Of a stretch of DNA of 64,000 nt, positions 49,476 through 59,972 are shown piece after piece. The DNA is from Hypericibacter terrae (GTDB taxonomy: Bacteria; Pseudomonadota; Alphaproteobacteria; Dongiales; Dongiaceae): NCBI RefSeq assembly GCF_008728855.1, contig NZ_CP042906.1, positions 5,299,001 through 5,363,000 of the forward strand, written 5' to 3'. Position numbers and translations under genes: made by a program. The notes beneath the pieces were generated by a model. It had not been told where the DNA came from and made no database searches. It saw only the letters and a list, made by a program, of their open reading frames with translations. Within the stretch, counting starts at the first letter, position 1; every line of letters starts with the position of its first letter.

Positions 49476-50825
49476 CTAGGGCAGCGGCGGCAGGCGCAAG
49501 CTCACCGCGGCACCCCCGCCCCGGACTTCGCCGATCTCGAGCTCGCCGCCATGCACCGCCATGATGCGCGCGACGATGGCGAGACCCAATCCCGCCCCCG
49601 GGCCCTTGGCGCGGCGTCCGCGATAGAAGCGCTGCGTGACCCGCGCCCGGTCGGCCGGCGCGAAACCCGGGCCGGCATCGCGCACCGTCAAGCTGGGCCC
49701 GCGACCCGGTGTCGCATCGCTCACCTGGATTTCGACGGCGGCATGCTCGGGCGTATGCGCGATCGCGTTCTCGACCAGATTGCGCAACGCCCGTCTCAGG
49801 GCCGCGGCGTCGCCATGCGCCCGGACCGGTTTCTCCGCCCCGATCACCGACAGGTCGCGATGCTGGGCCAGGCAGAGCGGCGCCATGGCCGTCGCCAGCT
49901 CGACCGCGAGCGCCGAGAGGTCGAGCTCGTCGCCCACATGCAGCGGCTGCGCGTCGAGCTCGGCCACGGCCAGCATCTGATCGACCAGGCGGCGCATGCC
50001 CGCCAGGTCCTGCTTCAGCGACGCGACCGCGGCCTTGTCGGGCAGCGTCTCGATATGGGCGGAGAGCACGGCGAGGGGCGTGCGCAGCTCATGCGCGGCA
50101 TCGGCGGCGAACTCGCGCTGATGGCGGAAACCTTCCGCCAGCCGGTCGAGCGCATCGTTGACCGCGGTGACGAGCGGGACCAGCTCGGACGGAAGATCGT
50201 CGCCCGGCAGCCGAACGCCGGTCTCGCGCGGCGTGATGCTCGCGGCCGCATCCGCCACGCGCGCCAGCGGCGCCAAGCTGCGCCGGATGGTCCAGACCCC
50301 GATGAGCAGGGCGGCCGCCAGCACCGGCAGCAACAGCGGGAGGATCTCGTCGCCCCACTCGTTCACGATGCCGTCGAGCAGCGTCGGCGCATGATGGTTG
50401 AGCATCACGTCGAGCAGCAGCGGGCCCGAGGGCGTGTCGAAGCGCCCGCTCAGCACCGAGACCTCCAGCTCCGGCCCGCTGTCGGGCGGTACGGCCTTCT
50501 GCAGCCCCTCCCAGTCGGGCGAGGCCGCCAAAACGGTACCGGCGCCGTCGCGCACCCGGTAGGCGAAATGGAGATCCGGCGGCAATCCGACGGCGATGCG
50601 GCCGTCGGTCTCGCGCGCGATCGATTGCGCCAGCGACCGCATGTCGGCCTGGAGCGTCTCGGCGGTTACCTCGGTGCGGTCGTCGCGGCTGTTGATGTAA
50701 GGCAGCAGGCCGGCGACCAGAAAGGCGACGACGAAGAGGCCCCCGAGGCGCCAGCCCAGGCGCGAGGCCATGCTGGCGGTGGAGCGCCGGGCGGCGGGCG
50801 GCGGCAAGGGCTCGGGCAGCGTCAC
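49476..50825 (-). CDS. Sensor histidine kinase (QseC-like)
   Basis: 449 residues from GTG at 50825, overlapping the response-regulator stop by 4 bp. Transmembrane segments near 27-45 and 160-180 flank a periplasmic domain. HAMP-like linker, then H245 in AADAAHELRTPL, N box LVENAIAHTP and G boxes DAGPGF and GAGLGLAIV. It likely senses a periplasmic signal and phosphorylates the adjacent regulator. The signal is unknown. Confidence 0.92.
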   Translation of the reverse strand: MTLPEPLPPPAARRSTASMASRLGWRLGGLFVVAFLVAGLLPYINSRDDRTEVTAETLQADMRSLAQSIARETDGRIAVGLPPDLHFAYRVRDGAGTVLAASPDWEGLQKAVPPDSGPELEVSVLSGRFDTPSGPLLLDVMLNHHAPTLLDGIVNEWGDEILPLLLPVLAAALLIGVWTIRRSLAPLARVADAAASITPRETGVRLPGDDLPSELVPLVTAVNDALDRLAEGFRHQREFAADAAHELRTPLAVLSAHIETLPDKAAVASLKQDLAGMRRLVDQMLAVAELDAQPLHVGDELDLSALAVELATAMAPLCLAQHRDLSVIGAEKPVRAHGDAAALRRALRNLVENAIAHTPEHAAVEIQVSDATPGRGPSLTVRDAGPGFAPADRARVTQRFYRGRRAKGPGAGLGLAIVARIMAVHGGELEIGEVRGGGAAVSLRLPPLP

Positions 50826-51499
50826 GGCGCCCCGTCGGACATGAGATAGCCGATGCCGCGCAGCGTATGGATCTGCGCCGTGGCGCCCGCCTCGGCGAGA
50901 CGCCGGCGCAGGCGGGAGACCAGCACTTCCAGCGCGTTGGGCTCGACCTCGCCGGCGAGGCCATAGATCGAGTTCTCCAGCGCGGCCTTGGCGATCGCGC
51001 GGCCGCTGCGCCGGATCAGCGCCTCGAGCAGGTCCGTCTCGCGCCGGCCCAGGGCCAGGGGGCGATCCTCGACGGTCGCGGTGCGGTTCTCGGCGTCGAA
51101 GCGCAGATTGCCGAGCTCGATCGCGCGGCTCATGACGGCGCCGGGGCGGCGCATCAGCGCCCGCAGGCGCGCGGCCAACTCGGCGATCTCGAAGGGCTTG
51201 ATCAGATAATCGTCGGCGCCGCCATCGAGGCCGCGCAGCCGGTCGCCCAGATCGCCGCGCGCGGTGGTGACGAGAATGGGCGTGGTGTCGTTGCGCGCGC
51301 GCAGGCGCTTGAGGAGATCCATCCCGTCGCCGTCGGGCAGGCCGAGATCGAGCAGGATGGCGTCGAACCGCATCGTCGCCAGCGCCGCCTCGGCATCCTC
51401 GATCAGGCCGACATGGTCGACGGCGAATCCCTCCATGGCCAGGCCCTTCGCCAGAAAATGGGCGAGGCGCTCATTGTCTTCGACCAGGAGCAGGCGCAT
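50822..51499 (-). CDS. OmpR-family response regulator (QseB/TctD-like)
   Basis: 225 residues. Receiver with phospho-acceptor D51 in AILLDLGLPDGDG and K in LIKPFE. Winged-helix DNA-binding domain at about 125-220 ends RGIGYLM. It is first in the operon with its kinase. No clear target site was identified in the 170-bp upstream gap (51500-51669). Confidence 0.93.
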   Translation of the reverse strand: MRLLLVEDNERLAHFLAKGLAMEGFAVDHVGLIEDAEAALATMRFDAILLDLGLPDGDGMDLLKRLRARNDTTPILVTTARGDLGDRLRGLDGGADDYLIKPFEIAELAARLRALMRRPGAVMSRAIELGNLRFDAENRTATVEDRPLALGRRETDLLEALIRRSGRAIAKAALENSIYGLAGEVEPNALEVLVSRLRRRLAEAGATAQIHTLRGIGYLMSDGAP

Positions 51500-51669
51500 G
51501 GATCGCGGCTCTCGCGCTCGGGGGAGGTGAGGATAGTTTGCGCCAGCGACGGAGGCTTAGCGAGGCCCAAGCCCGGGCCGGAAAGCGAGCGCCCGGGAAC
51601 CCCGCGGGGGCAGAGCTCCCGGACGCGTCGATCGCGGGCTGCCCTTGGAGGCCCGCGGCCGATCGAAAA

Positions 51670-51957
51670 TCAGAGGCCCAGCACGCGCTTGGCCTTGTCG
51701 ACCTGACTCATGCAGTCTTCCTCGTCGCCTTCATCGACCAGTTCGTCTTGCGCCGCGGCCAGGAACGACAGCGCCTTGTCCTTCTTCGTGCCGTCGGATT
51801 GCTGGTTGGCGGTTTCGGTGATGCTCTTGATCTCCTGCTCGCAGCTCCGGGTCCCGGCCCAGGCGGGTGCGAGGGCGCAGGAAAGCCCGACGCCGAGAAC
51901 GGTGGCGGCAAGGCCGAGCGCGGCGATCGAAGGGCTGAAGGTGCGGAACAGCGACAT
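51670..51957 (-). CDS. Small secreted protein of unknown function
   Basis: 95 residues from ATG at 51957 with GGAG upstream; the frame is open before it but not signal-like. Signal peptide to about residue 35 (PAWA). The mature part is acidic with two Cys (RSCEQEI and EDCMSQ) and helical (KDKALSFLAAAQDEL). No domain recognised. Probably periplasmic. Confidence 0.68.
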   Translation of the reverse strand: MSLFRTFSPSIAALGLAATVLGVGLSCALAPAWAGTRSCEQEIKSITETANQQSDGTKKDKALSFLAAAQDELVDEGDEEDCMSQVDKAKRVLGL

Positions 51958-52063
51958 GATCGGGGAATTCTCCAGGTCAGGGGTGATGGCCGTTCCGCGT
52001 CCTGCGGCCGGCGACCTGGAGAATGCGCGGGGGAGGCTGTCGCGAAGCTGACCTGCGGCGGCT

Positions 52064-52642
52064 CTAGGTCCCAACCCGCGGCGAAGCCAGGGTTTTCGCC
52101 ATGTCCGCGACCGGCAGGACCAGGCCGCCGCGGGTCTGCCAATCATGCCGATACGTCACGCGATAGCCGCAGCGCTGATAGAAGGCCAAGGCCGGGAGAC
52201 TCGCGCCGAGCGTCACCTCGCCATGGCCCGCCGCGGCGATGGCCGCTTCCGCCATGCGGAGCAGGCGCCGCGCGATGCCGCGGCCGGTGAAGCCGGGCAG
52301 CACATAGAGCCCGATGACTCTGCGGTCGCGCCAGGAGCAGAAGCCGACAACGCCCGGACCCGGCGCCTCGGCCAGCAGCATGCGCTCGCCCTGCCGATCC
52401 ATCGCCTGGCGATAGCGATCGGGATGGAGGCCCGCGATCCAGCTCTCGAGCTCGGCGCGCGAATAGGGCCCGTGCGCGATCCCGCGCACGGCCTCGCGAT
52501 GCACGCGCTCGATGAAGGCGCCGTCGCCGGGTGTGGCAGGGCGGATGCGGATGACGGGCGATTTGATGAGCGGCCCCCAAGCGCTTGCTTGCTTATCCCT
52601 TCCCCCTTGAGGGGGAAGGTTAGGAAGGGGGGTGAGCCGCAA
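52064..52642 (-). CDS. GNAT family N-acetyltransferase with repeat-derived start
   Basis: 192 residues if started at the TTG at 52642. Recognisable GNAT sequence begins at VIRIRPATPGDGAFIERVHREA, about residue 30, and motif A is GFTGRGIARRLLRMAEAA. No ATG or GTG lies between the frame opening and that point. The first 17 residues (LTPLPNLPPQGG) are a translation of repeat copy 4, so the true start is unclear. Substrate unknown. Confidence 0.75.
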   Translation of the reverse strand: MRLTPLPNLPPQGGRDKQASAWGPLIKSPVIRIRPATPGDGAFIERVHREAVRGIAHGPYSRAELESWIAGLHPDRYRQAMDRQGERMLLAEAPGPGVVGFCSWRDRRVIGLYVLPGFTGRGIARRLLRMAEAAIAAAGHGEVTLGASLPALAFYQRCGYRVTYRHDWQTRGGLVLPVADMAKTLASPRVGT

Positions 52643-52696
52643 CTCGACGCTTCGAGAGGACCCCCTCCTTAATCCTCCCCCTCAAGGGGGGAGGAG
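52597..52696. repeat. Palindromic C/G-rich repeat, copy 4
   Basis: CCTTCCCCC-TTGA-GGGGGAAGG and CCTCCCCC-TCAA-GGGGGGAGG hairpins are joined by TTAGGAAGGGGG and CCCCCTCCTTAA, which pair. It overlaps the 5' end of the GNAT frame and ends 29 bp from the leuC stop. Confidence 0.85.
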
Positions 52697-52725
52697 ATAG
52701 AAAGAGAAGGAGGGGTGGCCGATCT

Positions 52726-54132
52726 CTACTTCAGCTCGCGGATATCCGTGAGATGGCCCGTCACCGCCGCCGCCGCGGCCATCGCCGGGCTCACCAGATG
52801 GGTGCGCCCGCCGCGGCCCTGGCGGCCTTCGAAGTTGCGGTTCGAGGTCGAGGCGCAGCGTTCGCCGGGCTCGAGCCGGTCCGGATTCATCGCCAGGCAC
52901 ATCGAGCAGCCGGGCTCGCGCCATTCGAAGCCGGCCTCGATGAAGATCTTGTCGAGGCCTTCGGACTCCGCCTGTTCCTTCACGAGACCGGAGCCGGGCA
53001 CCACCATCGCGTTGACATGGCTCGCCACCTTGCGGCCCTGCGCGACCTTGGCGACCTCGCGCAGATCTTCGATGCGGCCGTTGGTGCAGGAGCCGATGAA
53101 GACGCGATCGACCTTGAGCTCGCTGAGCTTGGTGCCGGGCTTGAGGCCCATATAGTCGAGCGAGCGCTTCATCGCGTCGCGCTTGCCGGCATCCGTCGCC
53201 TTGTCGGGATCGGGCACGGCGCCGGTGATCGGCAGCACGTCCTCGGGGCTGGTGCCCCAGGTGACCTGCGGGACGATATCGGCCGCCTTGAGCACGACCT
53301 CTTTGTCATAGTGAGCGCCGGGATCGGAGGGCAGCGTGCGCCAATAGGCGACCGCCTGCTCCCACACGGCACCCTTGGGCGCCATCGGCCGGCCCTTCAC
53401 ATATTCGAAGGTGGTCTCGTCGGGCGCGATCAGGCCGGCGCGCGCACCCGCCTCGATCGACATATTGCAGACCGTCATGCGGCCTTCCATCGACAGCGCG
53501 CGAATGGCGTCGCCGGCATACTCGATGACATGGCCGGTGCCGCCGGCGGTGCCGATCTTGCCGATGATCGCGAGGATCATGTCCTTGGCGGTGACGCCCA
53601 GCGGCAGCTTTCCCTCGACCGTGATGCGCATGTTCTTGGCCGGCGCCATGATCAGGGTCTGGGTCGCCAGCACATGCTCGACCTCGGAGGTGCCGATGCC
53701 GAAGGCGAGCGCGCCGAAGGCGCCGTGGGTCGAGGTATGGCTGTCGCCGCAGACGATGGTCTGGCCCGGCTGGGTCAGGCCCTGCTCCGGCCCGATGATA
53801 TGCACGATGCCCTGGCGGATATCGTCCATCGAGAAATAGGGCACGCCGAACTCGGCGCAGTTCTTCTCGAGGGTCTCGATCTGGATCCGCGATTCCGGCT
53901 CGGCGATGCCCTTGGAGCGGTCGGTCGTCGGCACGTTATGGTCGGCGACCGCGAGCGTCGCTTCCGGCCGGCGCACCTTGCGCCCGGCCGTGCGCAGGCC
54001 TTCGAAGGCCTGCGGGCTCGTCACCTCATGGACGAGGTGGCGATCAATATAGATCAGGCAGGTGCCATCTTCCTGGCGATCGACCAGGTGCTTGTCCCAG
54101 ATCTTGTCGTAGAGCGTGCGCGGTGTGGCCAT
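52726..54132 (-). CDS. leuC: 3-Isopropylmalate dehydratase large subunit
   Basis: 468 residues. Aconitase-family 4Fe-4S hydro-lyase. [24 protein letters not shown] is the signature, split here into [11 protein letters not shown] and later motifs. Cluster Cys are in IGSCTNGR and GCSMCLAMN. Works with LeuD in leucine synthesis. The gene lies with rplS-trmD as in other Rhodospirillales, not next to leuD. Confidence 0.97.
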   Translation of the reverse strand: MATPRTLYDKIWDKHLVDRQEDGTCLIYIDRHLVHEVTSPQAFEGLRTAGRKVRRPEATLAVADHNVPTTDRSKGIAEPESRIQIETLEKNCAEFGVPYFSMDDIRQGIVHIIGPEQGLTQPGQTIVCGDSHTSTHGAFGALAFGIGTSEVEHVLATQTLIMAPAKNMRITVEGKLPLGVTAKDMILAIIGKIGTAGGTGHVIEYAGDAIRALSMEGRMTVCNMSIEAGARAGLIAPDETTFEYVKGRPMAPKGAVWEQAVAYWRTLPSDPGAHYDKEVVLKAADIVPQVTWGTSPEDVLPITGAVPDPDKATDAGKRDAMKRSLDYMGLKPGTKLSELKVDRVFIGSCTNGRIEDLREVAKVAQGRKVASHVNAMVVPGSGLVKEQAESEGLDKIFIEAGFEWREPGCSMCLAMNPDRLEPGERCASTSNRNFEGRQGRGGRTHLVSPAMAAAAAVTGHLTDIRELK

Positions 54133-54179
54133 TGTCGTGCCTCAGTAGATCCGTCGGGAGCGATCCTTCGCTACCCCTG

Positions 54180-54300
54180 GCTTGTCATTGCCGGGCTTGA
54201 CCCGGCAATCCATGGTGCAGATGCACGATGGATGCCCGGATCAAAGCTTGTCCTCGGGCCGGCCCCAGGCCGGAACCGGGGAGCCGGGCATGACATCAGT
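54180..54300. repeat. Intergenic palindromic repeat of REP type
   Basis: TGTCATTGCCGGGCTTGACC near 54183 and its partly mirrored GCCCGGATCAAAGC to GAGCCGGGCATGACA near 54293 form a nested inverted repeat between leuC and rplS. I know this type (starting TGTCAT, ending ATGACA) from many alphaproteobacterial intergenic regions. It is distinct from the C/G-rich family. The rest of 54133-54346 has no gene. Confidence 0.75.
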
Positions 54301-54346
54301 CATAATTGGTGCGTGGCGGTAAAAGCGCAATTGGCCACGCCCAGCC

Positions 54347-54748
54347 TCAGCCTTCCGCCGCTTCGCCGGCCGCTTCGTCGCCGGCGCGCTCGCGGGTGGA
54401 TTCGCTGATGCGGGCGGCCTTGCCGCGAAGCCCGCGGAGATAATAGAGCTTCGCCCGGCGGACATCGCCCTGGCGCACCATCTCCACCGACTCCACGCGC
54501 GGGCTGAAGAGCGGGAACACGCGCTCCACGCCTTCGCCGTAGGAGATCTTGCGCACGGTGAAGGAGGAGTTCAGGCCGGCATTGCGGCGGGCAATGCAGA
54601 TGCCCTCGAACGCCTGGATACGCTCGCGCGTGCCCTCGATCACCTTCACATTCACGCGCACCGTGTCGCCGGGACGGAACTCCGGCAGCTTGGCGGTCGC
54701 GGCCAGCTTCTTCACCTGGCTCTTCTCAACTTCTTGCAACGTCGTCAT
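54347..54748 (-). CDS. rplS: 50S ribosomal protein L19
   Basis: 133 residues from ATG at 54748, overlapping the trmD stop by 4 bp. [26 protein letters not shown] and [15 protein letters not shown] are signature segments. The core is about 115 residues, and a Glu/Ala-rich C-terminal tail ([11 protein letters not shown]) is added. Bridges the 30S-50S interface. Confidence 0.98.
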   Translation of the reverse strand: MTTLQEVEKSQVKKLAATAKLPEFRPGDTVRVNVKVIEGTRERIQAFEGICIARRNAGLNSSFTVRKISYGEGVERVFPLFSPRVESVEMVRQGDVRRAKLYYLRGLRGKAARISESTRERAGDEAAGEAAEG

Positions 54749-55524
54749 CGCTTGGCTTCCTTCTTCTTGGAATCGGTCTTGCGGGCGAGGTAACGGGCCC
54801 AGAGATCGGGCCGCCTCGCACGCGTGATGTCCTCCGCCTGCTGGCGACGCCAGAGGCGGATCTTCTCGTGATGGCCGGAGAGCAGGATCTCCGGCACGGC
54901 GCGGCCCTGCCAGTCGGCGGGCCGGGTGTAATGCGGGTATTCGAGGAGACCCGCTTCGAAACTTTCCTCGTCGAGGCCCTCGGGCGCACCCATGACGCCC
55001 GGCAGCAGGCGCACCACCGCGTCGATCAGCGCGATCGCCGCGGGCTCGCCGCCGGAGAGCACGAAATCGCCGAGGCTGATTTCCTCGACCTCGCGCGCAT
55101 CGAGCACGCGCTGGTCGACGGCCTCGTAGCGGCCGCAGAGCAGCGTGACCTTGGGCCGGGCCGCGATCTCGCGCACCAGCGCCTGGTCCAGCACGCGGCC
55201 GCGCGGGCTGAAATAGATCGCCGTCTCGCCCGGCGCCAACGTCGCTTCGAGGGCCGCGTCGATCACGTCGGGGCGCATCACCATGCCGGGACCGCCGCCG
55301 AAGGGCGTGTCGTCGACCGAGGCATGCTTGCTGCTGGCGAACCGGCGGATGTCGATCGCGTCCAGCGCCCAGAGGCCGGCCTCGAGCGCCTTGCCGGCGA
55401 GCGACTGGCCCAGGGGGCCCGGGAACATCTCCGGGAAGATCGTCAGCACGCTGGCGCGCCACTGTGTCGTCTGGCTGCTCATCGCGGGATCGCTCTGCGT
55501 CGAGGGTTTGGCGGTCATCATCAT
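54745..55524 (-). CDS. trmD: tRNA (guanine-N1)-methyltransferase
   Basis: 259 residues from ATG at 55524, the first of three ATGs; starts at the inner ones or at MSSQTTQW are possible. Trefoil-knot SPOUT fold: [24 protein letters not shown] and [13 protein letters not shown] form the AdoMet knot. Methylates G37 of tRNA. It overlaps rimM and rplS by 4 bp each. Confidence 0.97.
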   Translation of the reverse strand: MMMTAKPSTQSDPAMSSQTTQWRASVLTIFPEMFPGPLGQSLAGKALEAGLWALDAIDIRRFASSKHASVDDTPFGGGPGMVMRPDVIDAALEATLAPGETAIYFSPRGRVLDQALVREIAARPKVTLLCGRYEAVDQRVLDAREVEEISLGDFVLSGGEPAAIALIDAVVRLLPGVMGAPEGLDEESFEAGLLEYPHYTRPADWQGRAVPEILLSGHHEKIRLWRRQQAEDITRARRPDLWARYLARKTDSKKKEAKR

Positions 55525-56057
55525 CGCGCCTCCACCTCGGCCGGCGGTTCGGCCACCAGGCGGCCGCCCGGCAGATCGACCAGCGGCACCACCTTCTTGG
55601 TGAAGGGCAGCATCAGGCTGACACCCTCGCCTTCGATCTCCAGCAGATCGCCCGCCCCGAAATTGAGCACCGCCTTGACCCGCCCCAGGGTCTTGCCGTC
55701 GCGCGCCTCGACCCGCAAGCCCACCAGGTCGGCCTGGTAGAACTCGTCATCGGCGCCGATCTCCGGCAGGGCCTCGCGGCCGACATAGAGCTTGGTGCCC
55801 TTGAGCGCCTCGGCCGCGTCGCGATCGGCGACGCCGTCGATCTGGGCGATCACGCCCTCCTTGGCCTGGCCCTGCAGCTTCAGGCGGAAGCGACGCTGCC
55901 CCCGCTCGTCGCTCAGCTCGCCGTAGGACGCGACGCTCTTCGGATCGGCGGTGAAGCTCTTGACGCGAACGAGGCCCCGCACGCCATGCGCGGCGGCGAT
56001 CACGCCCACCAGCACCCGTGCCTTGCCTGTTTCGTCCATGTCGTTGCTTCCCGCCAT
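55521..56057 (-). CDS. rimM: Ribosome maturation factor RimM
   Basis: 178 residues. Binds S19 and assists 30S maturation. [20 protein letters not shown] is the N-terminal signature, and [23 protein letters not shown] starts the PRC-barrel domain (about 95 on). It overlaps trmD by 4 bp and follows rpsP by 44 bp. Confidence 0.97.
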   Translation of the reverse strand: MAGSNDMDETGKARVLVGVIAAAHGVRGLVRVKSFTADPKSVASYGELSDERGQRRFRLKLQGQAKEGVIAQIDGVADRDAAEALKGTKLYVGREALPEIGADDEFYQADLVGLRVEARDGKTLGRVKAVLNFGAGDLLEIEGEGVSLMLPFTKKVVPLVDLPGGRLVAEPPAEVEAR

Positions 56058-56101
56058 GATGTCGAGAATCGGTCCTTACGCCGCCTGCCTTCGCGTCCGG
56101 C

Positions 56102-56470
56102 TTACTGGGCCGGGGCTTCGGCGCCGGCCTTGGCCTTCGCGTCGGCCGCGGCCGCCGCGCGCTCCTGCGCCTTCTTTTTCGGCAGGTGCTTGGTGGTCTG
56201 CACATGCTGCTTGGGCTTTTCCGCCAGGCCGATCTCGGCCAGGAAGCCCTGGACGCGCTCGGACGGGGTGGCGCCCATCTTCAGCCAATGCTCGATGCGC
56301 TCCTTCTTGAGCAGGACGCGGTTGCCGCTCTCGCGGGTCACCATCGGGTTGTAGGTGCCGACCTTCTCGATGAAGCGGCCGTCGCGCGGGCTGCGCGAGT
56401 CCGCAATGACGATGCTGTAGAAGGGGCGCTTCTTGGCGCCGCCGCGGCTCATGCGAATCTTAAGCGACAT
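56102..56470 (-). CDS. rpsP: 30S ribosomal protein S16 with long C-terminal tail
   Basis: 122 residues. The core [42 protein letters not shown] is standard. The usual length is about 80-90; here residues about 85-122 form a Lys/Ala/Glu-rich tail ending EAPAQ. Extended tails occur in other alphaproteobacteria. First of the rpsP-rimM-trmD-rplS operon. Confidence 0.98.
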   Translation of the reverse strand: MSLKIRMSRGGAKKRPFYSIVIADSRSPRDGRFIEKVGTYNPMVTRESGNRVLLKKERIEHWLKMGATPSERVQGFLAEIGLAEKPKQHVQTTKHLPKKKAQERAAAAADAKAKAGAEAPAQ

Positions 56471-56530
56471 GTGTCTCGTTGCTCCTCAGGTTTGATCGTT
56501 CGTTGTTCGGTTCGTTTGTGTTGACTCGAG

Positions 56531-56947
56531 TCATTCTGGATCGTGGCAGACCGCCTGCAGCTTGTTGCCGTCGGGGTCGCGCACATAGGCGGCGTAGTAA
56601 TGGGCGTGATATTGCGGCCGAAGCCCGGGCTTGCCTTCGTCCTTGCCGCCATGCTTCAGCGCATTCGAGTAGAAGAGATCGACCGCGTGGCGGTTGGGCG
56701 CGATGAAGGCGACATGGACGCCGTTGCCGGGGACCGCGGCGCGGCCGTCGAACGGCTTCAGGATCCAGACCGGCGCCCCTTGCGTGTCGATGCCCTTGCG
56801 GCCATAGCCATAGGCTTCGCCCTCATAGGGGAAGAGCAGGCTCAGGCCGAGCGGCGACAGCACCGCGTCGTAGAAATCGACCGAGCGCTTCAGGTCGTTG
56901 CTGCCGAGCGTCACATGCGAGAAGCAGCCATTGGGGCGCGTTGTCAT
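56531..56947 (-). CDS. VOC family protein inserted between ffh and rpsP
   Basis: 138 residues. CFSHVTLGSNDLKRSVDFYDAVLSPLG and YYAAYVRDPDGNKLQAVCH delimit the two-module VOC fold. About 40 percent of positions look shared with the VOC gene at 46512. It is 10 bp after ffh and 60 bp before rpsP, an unusual gene for this conserved translation/secretion block. Substrate unknown. Confidence 0.88.
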   Translation of the reverse strand: MTTRPNGCFSHVTLGSNDLKRSVDFYDAVLSPLGLSLLFPYEGEAYGYGRKGIDTQGAPVWILKPFDGRAAVPGNGVHVAFIAPNRHAVDLFYSNALKHGGKDEGKPGLRPQYHAHYYAAYVRDPDGNKLQAVCHDPE

Positions 56948-56957
56948 ACCGATCCCC

Positions 56958-58310
<1,353 letters not shown>

Positions 58311-58532
58311 CGTCGGTCTTGGAACCTGGTGGTTCGGGTCTCGAAAGGCGCTGCGATCAGCCCAAAACGACTTTTCGCCCGTGCGCGAAATTCGCGGACG
58401 GGCGGGGCCCCTCGGGGCCGGGTGGTCGCCTTGGTGGTGAAGGCGGGCGGAACATAGAGGCGGAGGGCCGCCTGCGTCAAGGAAAGCGGGGTGCCTGCGG
58501 CTAGGAAAGGGGGCGGCGATTTGTCGTTGTTT

Positions 58533-58632
58533 GTCCCCTCCACCGCTTCGCGGGGGAGGGTCAGGGAGGGGGCTGCTGGGCCCATCCGCGCGGCCCCCTC
58601 CCTAACCCTCCCCCTCAAAAAGGGGGAGGGGA
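58533..58632. repeat. Palindromic C/G-rich repeat, copy 5
   Basis: CCCCTCCACCG-CTTCG-CGGGGGAGGG and CCCTCCCCC-TCAAAA-AGGGGGAGGG hairpins flank TCAGGGAGGGGG and CCCCCTCCCTAA, which pair. It lies within the 410-bp gap 58311-58720. The rest of the gap (58311-58532, 58633-58720) holds no gene; the final 80 bp is AT-rich and probably contains the glycosyltransferase promoter. Confidence 0.85.
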
Positions 58633-58720
58633 TAACATTGGCGACATTCGCTTCGATTGTCGTAACGTAATATATTGAAACTATGACTTAAATTCTTCCC
58701 GCGCGAGCCAGGACCCGCCC

Positions 58721-59563
58721 ATGACCGAGATCGCCATCGTGACCGGCGCCGATGCCACCTATGCCGGGATGCTGGAGGAGTGCCTGCGCTCGATCCGGGA
58801 CAAGCCGGAGAGCCGCCAGGTCGCGCTCTGCCTCCTGGATGTCGGCCTGGGCCAGCATCGGGACCGGCTGGCCGCCCTGGCCGACAAGGTCGTCGAGCCC
58901 GGCTGGGACATCGACTTCCCGGCCCGGCCCCAGACCCCCGGCTATTTCCGGGCCATGTTCGCCAGGCCCTTCCTGCCCCGCTATTTCCCCGGGCACCGGC
59001 TCTATCTCTGGATCGATGCCGACGCCTGGGTCCAGGACTGGCGCGCGGTCGAGCTCTTCATCGAGGGCGCCCGCCAGACCGACCAAGCCAGCGGCCAGCC
59101 CCGCCTCGCCGTGGTCCCCGAACTCGACCGCAGCTACCGCAACTTCTATGGCGCCTGGCAGGAATTCCACGACGTCATCCATAAAAGCTATGTCGACGCC
59201 TTCGACAGGGCCACGGCCGACGAGCTGGTGCGCTACCCGCTGATCAATTCCGGTGTCTTCGCCATGCGCGCCGAGGCGCCCCATTGGCAGGCCTGGGGCG
59301 ATACGCTCCGGACCTCGCTCCAGCGAACGACGAGCTCCCTGGTCGAACAGGCCGCGATCAACCATGTGGTGTATCGCCAGAAGCTGCCCACGGCCTTCCT
59401 ACCGAGCTGGTGCAACTGGATCTGCCATCACGCGGCGCCGCGGCGCGATCCCTCGACCGGCATGCTGACCGAGCCGCTGCTGCCCTATCAGCGGCTCGGC
59501 ATCGTCCATCGCACGATGTGGACGAAGAACGAATGGGGCTATGCGGCCAAGGGCAACGCCTGA
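58721..59563 (+). CDS. Glycosyltransferase-like protein with DxD motif
   Basis: 280 residues from ATG at 58721. IVTGADATYAGMLEECLRSI at the start and LYLWIDADAWVQDW (D-x-D at about 98-100) resemble GT-A enzymes of the GT8-like type. INSGVFAMRAEAPHWQAW is another family-like segment. No signal peptide. The sugar donor and acceptor are unknown. A broken copy lies at 61172-61742. It converges with a small gene one base away. Confidence 0.75.
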   Translation: MTEIAIVTGADATYAGMLEECLRSIRDKPESRQVALCLLDVGLGQHRDRLAALADKVVEPGWDIDFPARPQTPGYFRAMFARPFLPRYFPGHRLYLWIDADAWVQDWRAVELFIEGARQTDQASGQPRLAVVPELDRSYRNFYGAWQEFHDVIHKSYVDAFDRATADELVRYPLINSGVFAMRAEAPHWQAWGDTLRTSLQRTTSSLVEQAAINHVVYRQKLPTAFLPSWCNWICHHAAPRRDPSTGMLTEPLLPYQRLGIVHRTMWTKNEWGYAAKGNA

Positions 59564-59564
59564 T

Positions 59565-59972
59565 CTAGGCGAGCGCGCCCGCGACCTGCTCCGCCAGCAC
59601 GGCCAGCCCGTCGGCGACCTGCGCCGCGATCGCGGCATAGCGCGCGATGTTCTTGAGCCGGGTGAGATCGTCGACGAGATTGTCGTTGATCTCATCGAGC
59701 TTGCCCTTGAGCTCCAGCACGTCGGCCGAGCTGTCGAGGCGGGCCAGGGTGACGAAGGCCAGCGCTCGGAACGCTTCCCCGACATCGGCCTGGCTCGCCC
59801 GCAGCATCTTGCGCCGGGCCTTCTCGTCGTTGGTCAAGGATCGCCCGGCCCGTGCCGCGCCGAGCACGATCTCGTCGATCTCGCTCTGGAGCGCATGATC
59901 CAGGTCCAGAAGATGGGCGCGGCTCTGCATCGCGTCCGCAACGATGGCTTCGGCGCTTTGCCTGTCGAACAT
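59565..59972 (-). CDS. Helical protein of unknown function
   Basis: 135 residues from ATG at 59972, overlapping the lipoprotein stop (TGATG); a GTG one codon upstream is less likely. Nearly all helix: Ala/Leu/Asp/Glu-rich with heptad-like stretches (ALQSEIDEIVLGAARAG, LKGKLDEINDNLVDDL). No signal peptide or membrane helix. Co-translated with the lipoprotein, so the two may act together. Family not recognised. Confidence 0.72.
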   Translation of the reverse strand: MFDRQSAEAIVADAMQSRAHLLDLDHALQSEIDEIVLGAARAGRSLTNDEKARRKMLRASQADVGEAFRALAFVTLARLDSSADVLELKGKLDEINDNLVDDLTRLKNIARYAAIAAQVADGLAVLAEQVAGALA

